A stretch of 5,311 bases of DNA from contig JADZBY010000178.1 of the NCBI GenBank assembly GCA_020851855.1, positions 1 to 5,311 on the forward strand, read 5' to 3'. The position numbers and the translations under genes are program-made. Source of the DNA: Anaerolineae bacterium. GTDB lineage: Bacteria > Chloroflexota > Anaerolineae > Aggregatilineales > UBA2796. Each line of letters starts with the position of its first letter. The first letter of the stretch is position 1. The notes beneath the pieces are model-generated. The model saw only the letters and a list, made by a program, of their open reading frames with translations, was not told the DNA's origin and did no database searches. This document shows, piece after piece, positions 1 through 4,086 of this stretch.

Positions 1-119
1 ATCAGGCCGGTGTTGTCGTTGATCATGGCGTCCTGCACCGGGTAGCCGCAGGCCAGCGCCAGCGCAGCGCACTCCGAAATCCAGGCGTCGTATTCGCGGC
101 GCGTCACGTAATCCCGCAT
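1..119 (-). CDS. Unidentified protein, N-terminal 39 codons only (partial, runs off the window)
   Basis: An open frame starts with ATG at 119-117 and reads without a stop to the window edge, beginning MRDYVTRREYDAWISECAAL and continuing with ALACGYPVQDAMINDNTGL. The start is supported by an AAGGAG sequence (minus strand, plus positions 132-137), 12 nt upstream, a slightly long but usable spacing. The residue mix looks like a soluble protein: there is no signal peptide, no membrane segment, and two cysteines (residues 17 and 24). I do not recognise the family. It follows the second permease in the same direction after a 205-bp gap filled by an inverted-repeat element, so it may be the next gene of the operon, perhaps for handling the imported compound, or a separate unit. 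Function is not assignable from 39 residues. Confidence 0.55.
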   Translation of the reverse strand, partial: MRDYVTRREYDAWISECAALALACGYPVQDAMINDNTGL

Positions 120-131
120 GGGTGTCTTTCT

Positions 132-137
132 CTCCTT
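132..137 (-). promoter_or_regulatory. Putative ribosome binding site (AAGGAG) for the downstream partial gene
   Basis: The minus strand reads AAGGAG here, 12 nt before the ATG at 119-117. It lies just outside the inverted-repeat element at 154-310 and is the main support for this start codon. The spacing is longer than the usual 5 to 9 nt, so the assignment is moderate. Confidence 0.45.
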
Positions 138-153
138 GCCTTGTGCCCGTTGG

Positions 154-310
154 CCCTCACTTCCCCAGCCCCTCTCTCCCGGGGGGCGAGAAGGGAGAGT
201 GCGGACAACGCAGGCGTTGTCCCTACAAGTCCGGCGTAGGGACGAGGCCTGCCTCGTCCGCAACTGCCCTTTCTCCCCTCTCCATGAGGGAGAGGGGCCG
301 GGGGTGAGGG
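154..310. repeat. Composite inverted-repeat intergenic element (copy 1)
   Basis: This element fills most of the gap between the second permease and the downstream gene. Its outer arms are imperfect inverted copies of a GC-rich module: the left arm begins CCCTCAC at 154 and the right arm ends GTGAGGG at 310. They match apart from a 2-nt insertion and a few substitutions over about 25 bp. The right arm also holds a 9-bp stem with a 5-nt loop around 275-297. Nested in the centre (201-261) are two further palindromes. No protein is expected here, although conceptual translation gives the Pro/Gly/Arg-rich strings often mis-called as proteins at such repeats. There is no transposase and no obvious target-site duplication. 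A T-tract after a stem is lacking, so a classical intrinsic terminator is not supported, though the structures would fold in the transcript. Confidence 0.8.
201..261. repeat. Nested double palindrome inside the intergenic element
   Basis: Two 26-nt arms (201-226 and 236-261) are inverted copies of each other with 4 mismatches and a 9-nt spacer. Each arm also contains its own perfect 9-bp hairpin with a 2-nt centre: GGACAACGC/GCGTTGTCC at 203-222 and GGACGAGGC/GCCTCGTCC at 240-259. All four differences between the arms fall in paired positions and are compensated by the partner base within each hairpin. The same DNA or RNA could therefore fold as two small hairpins or one long one. Related GTAGGGAC...GTCC palindromes are familiar as dispersed intergenic repeats in several bacterial groups. 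Confidence 0.8.
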
Positions 311-324
311 TTTCCCCGACTCAC

Positions 325-1347
325 TCACTCGCGCGCGCTGCCCATGAAGCGGCTGCGCAGCGCATCGATGCCCAGGGCGGTGATGATGATCAGGCCCACC
401 GCCACGTATTGCCAGTACGCCCCGACGTTGAACATGTTCAGGGCGTTGTTGATCACGGTGAAGAACAGCGCGCCGGTGAATGTGCCCACCAGCGTGCCGC
501 TGCCGCCCTTGAGGCTCGTGCCGCCCACCACCGCCGCCGCGATGACGCGCATCTCGAAGCCCTGGGCCATGATCGCGTTCGCCGAAGACAGGTACGCCGT
601 GAGCGTCACCGCCGCCAGCCCGATGCACACGCCCAGCAGCATGAAGGCGAAGATCTTCACCCGGTCCACCGGGATGCCGCCCACCTGGCTGGCCGTCTCG
701 TTGCTGCCCACCGCCCGGATGAAGCGCCCGTACGTCGTGTAGTTCATGATCAGGTACAGGATCACATACGTGGCGAGCATGATCACGAACGGCGTCGGCA
801 GGCCGAGCGTATCGCCCGTGCCCAGAGCGCGGAAGGCCCGGTCGGTGACGGACACCACCTGCCCGTTGGTGATGATGAAGCCCACCGCCATGTAGATGTA
901 CATCATGCCCAGCGTGGCGATGAAGGCCGGGATGCGGATTTTCGTCACCACGAGGCCGTTGATGACGCCCAGCAGCGCGCCGAGCATCACCGTGACGATC
1001 ACGACGGGCACGATCCCGATGTGCGGCAGCAGGATGGCCAGCACAACGCCGCACAATCCCAGCGCGCCTGCGACCGACAGGTCAAACGCGCCGTTGATGA
1101 TGGTGATGGTCATGCCTGCCGCGCCGATGCCCACAAACGACGCCTGGAGCAGAATCGAGAGCAGGTTGGCCGGCTGGCGGAAGTTCGCGTTGGCCAGGCT
1201 CAGGATCACCACGGCGATGAGCAGCAGGTATTGGATCGTATTCTGCGCCAGGCTGCGCAAGAACCAGCGCACAAAACGGTTGCCGCGTGGCTGGGATTCT
1301 GCCGGGCCGGAACTGACCTGGGTCACACTGCCGCTGTTGCCGGTCAT
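325..1347 (-). CDS. CUT2-family sugar ABC transporter permease (second permease)
   Basis: This 340-residue polytopic inner-membrane protein belongs to the branched-chain/ribose-type permease superfamily (BPD_transp_2). It would form half of the channel for the imported sugar-like ligand. About 35 hydrophilic N-terminal residues precede a series of hydrophobic segments, roughly 38-52, 64-84, 95-130, 143-160, 187-202 and several more up to about 330. Family marks are NGAFDLSVAG (85-94), RIPAFIATLGMM (138-149), the cytoplasmic coupling segment AVGSNETASQVGGI (212-225) and GGTSLKGGSGT in the C-terminal half. The ATG overlaps the stop of the upstream permease as ATGA (1347-1344), and a GGGGGG stretch lies 6 nt before it, so translational coupling is likely. 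An open frame in phase extends further upstream, to about 2082, but that part lies antiparallel-free inside the first permease in another frame and is a shadow. Length is normal for the family. Substrate is not deducible. Confidence 0.93.
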   Translation of the reverse strand: MTGNSGSVTQVSSGPAESQPRGNRFVRWFLRSLAQNTIQYLLLIAVVILSLANANFRQPANLLSILLQASFVGIGAAGMTITIINGAFDLSVAGALGLCGVVLAILLPHIGIVPVVIVTVMLGALLGVINGLVVTKIRIPAFIATLGMMYIYMAVGFIITNGQVVSVTDRAFRALGTGDTLGLPTPFVIMLATYVILYLIMNYTTYGRFIRAVGSNETASQVGGIPVDRVKIFAFMLLGVCIGLAAVTLTAYLSSANAIMAQGFEMRVIAAAVVGGTSLKGGSGTLVGTFTGALFFTVINNALNMFNVGAYWQYVAVGLIIITALGIDALRSRFMGSARE

Positions 1348-2369
1348 AGCGCACCCCCCGTCACGGCCCGCCTGATGATGATGCGCCGCACCGTGTCCAG
1401 CGTCAGGGCCAGGATCAGCAGCAGGCCGAGCGCCATGTACTGGTAGAAAGGCGGCACTTTGAGGATATTCAGGGCGCTGTTGATGGCCGAGAGCAGCACT
1501 GCGCCGAGCAGCGTGCCGAGCAGGTTGCCGCTGCCGCCCGCCATGCTCGTGCCGCCCAGCACGGCCACCGTGATGGCGCGCAATTCCAGCCCGACGCCCA
1601 GCGTGCCGTCCACGATCATCAGCTGTGCGGTGAGCATCACGCCCGACAGCGCCGCCGTGATGCCGACCAGCACGAACACCGCGATCTTCACCCGGTCCAC
1701 CTTGAGGCCGGTGGCGCGCGCCGCTTTCTCGTTGCCGCCGATGGCGCAGATGTGCCGACCAAAGGGCGTGTGCCGCAGCAGTACGTAGAAGACGGCGAAC
1801 ACGCCCAGCGCGATGAGGACCGGCACGGGGATGCCGAGCACCTGGGCGGAGTTCAACTGGGCAAATTCCGGCTCGTCCATGAGCAAGACGGATTGCCCGT
1901 TGGTGACGAGCAGCGCTGCGCCGCGCAACACGTTCATCATGCCCAGCGTGGCGACGAAGGCCGGGACGCGCAGCCGCGTGATCAGCAGGCCGTTCACCAG
2001 GCCGACCAGCGCGCCGACCAGCAGCGTGCCGCCGATGGTCAGCGGGATGCCCGTCACGGCGAGCAGACCCGCCGCGATGCACGCCGTGAGCGCCTGCAAC
2101 GAGCCGATAGACAGGTCCAGCCCGCCCATCGCGATGGCCAGCGTCATGCCCATGCCCGGCACGGCGATGATCGCCGCCGTGATGGCCAGGCTGGACAGGT
2201 TATTCGGCTTCAGGAAGTTGGGCGTCACCGCCGAGACGAGCACGACGACGATCACCAGCAAGAGCAGCACGCCCAGGCTTTCAAAAAGCTGGAAAAAGCG
2301 CAGGGCGGACGAGAACGGCTTGCGGGCCGGGCCGGCGAGGCTGGAAGTCGGGCTGTCCGTGGTCGTCAT
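1344..2369 (-). CDS. CUT2-family sugar ABC transporter permease (first permease)
   Basis: This 341-residue inner-membrane permease is a paralogue of the gene that follows it and of the same BPD_transp_2 family. A hydrophilic N-terminus of about 30 residues is followed by hydrophobic segments at roughly 33-47, 62-81, 91-106, 110-130, 183-198 and more to the C-terminus. Motifs visible are GGLDLSIGS (82-90), RVPAFVATLGMM (134-145), the ATPase-contacting loop AIGGNEKAARATGL (209-222) and GGTSMAGGSGN near the C-terminal quarter. The start is ATG 2369-2367, preceded 8 nt upstream by GGGAG inside the end of the ATPase gene. The ATPase stop lies only 3 bp before the ATG, and the last four bases overlap the next permease. 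The two permeases align along their whole length but differ at most positions, so they most likely pair as a heterodimer rather than each forming a homodimer. Substrate remains unknown. Confidence 0.94.
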   Translation of the reverse strand: MTTTDSPTSSLAGPARKPFSSALRFFQLFESLGVLLLLVIVVVLVSAVTPNFLKPNNLSSLAITAAIIAVPGMGMTLAIAMGGLDLSIGSLQALTACIAAGLLAVTGIPLTIGGTLLVGALVGLVNGLLITRLRVPAFVATLGMMNVLRGAALLVTNGQSVLLMDEPEFAQLNSAQVLGIPVPVLIALGVFAVFYVLLRHTPFGRHICAIGGNEKAARATGLKVDRVKIAVFVLVGITAALSGVMLTAQLMIVDGTLGVGLELRAITVAVLGGTSMAGGSGNLLGTLLGAVLLSAINSALNILKVPPFYQYMALGLLLILALTLDTVRRIIIRRAVTGGAL

Positions 2370-2372
2370 GGC

Positions 2373-3887
2373 TCACACTCCCAGCGTGGCATGGGCCACC
2401 GCGCAGGCCAGGATATTGTCTTCGGTCAGGTTCGCGCCCTGCAACATGCCCGTGATCCGCCCGGCGCTCAGCACCAGGCAGCGGTCGCTGACCTTGACCA
2501 GCTCCGGCACATCCGACGAGCTGACCATCACGGCGTGGCCGTCGTTGGCCAGTTGCCGGATCAATTCGTGAATCTCCACTTTCGTCCCCACATCCACGCC
2601 GCGACTCGGCTCGTTCAAGAGCAAAATGCGCGCCTGGCTGACCAACGCGCGGCCCAGCACGATCTTCTGCTGATTGCCGCCGCTCAGCGTCGAGATCAAC
2701 TGGCCGGGCGACTGGGCGCGCACCGCCAGCAAGTCGCGGATGCGGTCATAGTGCGTGCGCTCCGCCCGCCGGGCGAGAAACGCGCGCCGGGCGGCGTTTT
2801 CGTTGGGCCGGGCGCGTTTGATGACGAGATTCTCCAGCACGTTCAGGTCGGGGAAGATGCCCTCGACTTTGCGGTCTTCGGGCAGCATGAAGATTCCTTC
2901 GCGCAAGGCGTGCATGGCGTCCTTCAGGTGAATCGCCCGGCCTTCGAGCAGCACGTCGCCCGATTTGCGCGGCAGGATGCCGAACAGGACGCGCATCAAT
3001 TCCGAGCGGCCCGACCCGACCAGCCCGGCCACGCCCAGCACCTCGCCAAAATGCAGGTCGAACGATACGCCGTTCAACCCGCTGGCCACGGTCAGATCGC
3101 GCACGGCGAGCGCGGGCGCGGCGTGCGGCGCGTCGCCCTTGTGGACCTCGTAATCGGCCAGCGCGCGGCCCAGCATCATCGTCACCACGTCGCGCTCGGT
3201 CAGTTCCCCGATGGGCCGCGTATCGACCCGCCGCCCGTCGCGCAGGACGGTGACGCGGTCCGCGATGCGGAAGATCTCGGAGAGCCGGTGCGAGACGTAC
3301 AGGACCGCCACGCCACGCTGGCGCAGGTCCGCGATGATCTCGAACAGCCGCTCGACCTCTGCGCTGTTGAGCGCCGCCGTCGGCTCGTCCATGATCATCA
3401 CGCGAAAATCCTGGGAGAGCGCTTTGGCCACCTCGACAAGCTGTTTATCGGCCACGCTCAGGTATTCAACGCGCAGATTGGGCGAAATATCGAGGCCGAG
3501 TTCTTTTAAGATAGCCGCCGAGCGCTCGCGAATCTGGCCCCAGTCGATCAGGCCGCCCGCGCGGACCGGCTCGCGGCCCAGGAAGATATTCTCCGCGATG
3601 CTCAATTGCGGGATCAGGTTAAATTCCTGGTGGATGACGCTGATTCCGGCGGTCTGGGCCTGGAGTGGGTTGTCAAAATGGACCGGCTGGCCGTTCATGA
3701 GCAGCGCGCCGGACGTGGGGCGGTGCTGGCCGCCCAGGACCTTGATCAGCGTGCTTTTGCCTGCGCCGTTTTCGCCGACAAGCGCGTGCACTTCGCCGGG
3801 GAGAAGCTCCAGGTCAACGTTGTCCAGGGCGCGCACACCCGGGAAGTGTTTGGTGATCTGCGTCGCGACAAGAATGGGTTCGACCAC
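2373..3887 (-). CDS. Sugar ABC transporter ATP-binding protein with two ABC domains (RbsA/MglA/XylG type)
   Basis: This 504-residue cytoplasmic ATPase powers the importer, with two fused nucleotide-binding domains as is standard for CUT2 systems. Domain 1 has Walker A GENGAGKST (38-46), Q-loop Gln87, a family-typical degenerate signature LSVADKQ (143-149), Walker B VMIMDE (163-168) and switch His200. Domain 2 has a degenerate Walker A GLVGSGRSE (288-296, Arg instead of Lys), the motif LPEDRK (335-340), a full signature LSGGNQQK (401-408), Walker B ILLLNE (421-426, Asn425 where Asp is usual) and SSS (456-458) in place of the switch His. One complete site and one weakened site is the normal pattern in this family; Asn425 is a smaller variation. 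The start is GTG at 3887-3885, chosen because the protein begins right at the conserved N-terminal strand and AGGGG lies 8 nt upstream. It is followed 3 bp later by the first permease. Confidence 0.95.
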   Translation of the reverse strand: MVEPILVATQITKHFPGVRALDNVDLELLPGEVHALVGENGAGKSTLIKVLGGQHRPTSGALLMNGQPVHFDNPLQAQTAGISVIHQEFNLIPQLSIAENIFLGREPVRAGGLIDWGQIRERSAAILKELGLDISPNLRVEYLSVADKQLVEVAKALSQDFRVMIMDEPTAALNSAEVERLFEIIADLRQRGVAVLYVSHRLSEIFRIADRVTVLRDGRRVDTRPIGELTERDVVTMMLGRALADYEVHKGDAPHAAPALAVRDLTVASGLNGVSFDLHFGEVLGVAGLVGSGRSELMRVLFGILPRKSGDVLLEGRAIHLKDAMHALREGIFMLPEDRKVEGIFPDLNVLENLVIKRARPNENAARRAFLARRAERTHYDRIRDLLAVRAQSPGQLISTLSGGNQQKIVLGRALVSQARILLLNEPSRGVDVGTKVEIHELIRQLANDGHAVMVSSSDVPELVKVSDRCLVLSAGRITGMLQGANLTEDNILACAVAHATLGV

Positions 3888-3895
3888 GGTCGTTT

Positions 3896-3901
3896 CCCCT
3901 C
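3896..3901 (-). promoter_or_regulatory. Ribosome binding site (GAGGGG) supporting a GTG start of the ATPase gene
   Basis: GAGGGG on the minus strand ends 8 nt before GTG 3887-3885. The nearby ATG at 3903-3901 is in another frame and overlaps this site, so it is not the start. Confidence 0.6.
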
Positions 3902-3932
3902 ATCAAAGCGTTGTAAAAAGCGGGCAGGCCAG

Positions 3933-4078
3933 ACCCTCACCCCCGGCCCCTCTCCCTCATGGAGAGGGGAGAAAAACACAGGATGCACCGCGATTTCTCC
4001 CCTCTCGCCCTGAGATCGGGGTCCCCACGAAACCGGATGTTTCGCGGGGGTGGCCGAGAGAGGGGCCGGGGATGAGGG
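3933..4078. repeat. Composite inverted-repeat intergenic element (copy 2) between binding-protein and ATPase genes
   Basis: Outer arms of 23 bp (3934-3956 and 4056-4078) are inverted copies with 2 mismatches, and a further perfect 13-bp inverted pair (GAGAGGGGAGAAA, 3962-3974 and 3994-4006) lies inside. The left arm alone also forms a perfect 9-bp stem with a CTCAT loop (3947-3969). Bases 3933-3974 are identical, in reverse complement, to 270-311 in the other element. The gap has no credible coding content. Being inside the operon after the binding-protein gene, it would be transcribed as strong stem-loops. Such structures often stabilise the upstream message or limit read-through, which fits the usual excess of binding protein over membrane parts; that role here is inference. 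Confidence 0.78.
4023..4049 (-). repeat. GC-rich stem-loop in the binding-protein/ATPase gap
   Basis: CCCCACGAAAC (4023-4033) pairs with GTTTCGCGGGG (4039-4049) around a 5-nt loop. The single A/C mismatch on the plus strand becomes a G-U pair in the minus-strand transcript, so the 11-bp stem is complete only in the RNA made from the operon direction. No T-tract follows, so I do not call it a terminator. It is the unique centre of the second composite element. Confidence 0.55.
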
Positions 4079-4086
4079 TCCCTCGC

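Noticed and set aside
122..307. Small plus-strand protein within the intergenic element
   Set aside because: It is a conceptual translation of the repeat module (Pro/Gly/Arg/Ser-rich) and is explained by the palindromic DNA.
120..324. Intrinsic terminator after the second permease
   Set aside because: Several strong stems exist but none is followed by a T-tract on the minus strand.
104..1054. Minus-strand open frame of 316 codons overlapping the second permease in another frame
   Set aside because: It is Arg/His/Gly-rich with no membrane segments or motifs, while the overlapping frame is a clear permease.
118..1446. Plus-strand open frame of 442 codons
   Set aside because: It begins inside the inverted-repeat element and then runs antisense to the second permease, with the same low-complexity His/Arg/Asp-rich composition.
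1348..2082. Upstream extension of the second permease frame into the first permease gene
   Set aside because: The stretch before ATG 1347 is Arg/Ala/His-rich shadow sequence. The ATGA overlap, the ribosome binding site and family length all support the start at 1347.
1752..3509. Long plus-strand open frame (585 codons) antisense to the ATPase and first permease
   Set aside because: Its translation is rich in His, Arg, Gln, Asp and Ala without domain features, as expected from the complement of GC-rich codons. The minus strand encodes well-conserved proteins over the same bases.
3888..3932. Internal promoter in the A/T-richer patch before the ATPase gene
   Set aside because: A TTTACA-like hexamer is present on the minus strand but no acceptable -10 element follows at normal spacing.
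3746..3988. Small minus-strand protein starting in the second repeat element
   Set aside because: It begins with the same repeat-derived string and then overlaps the ATPase N-terminus in the wrong frame.
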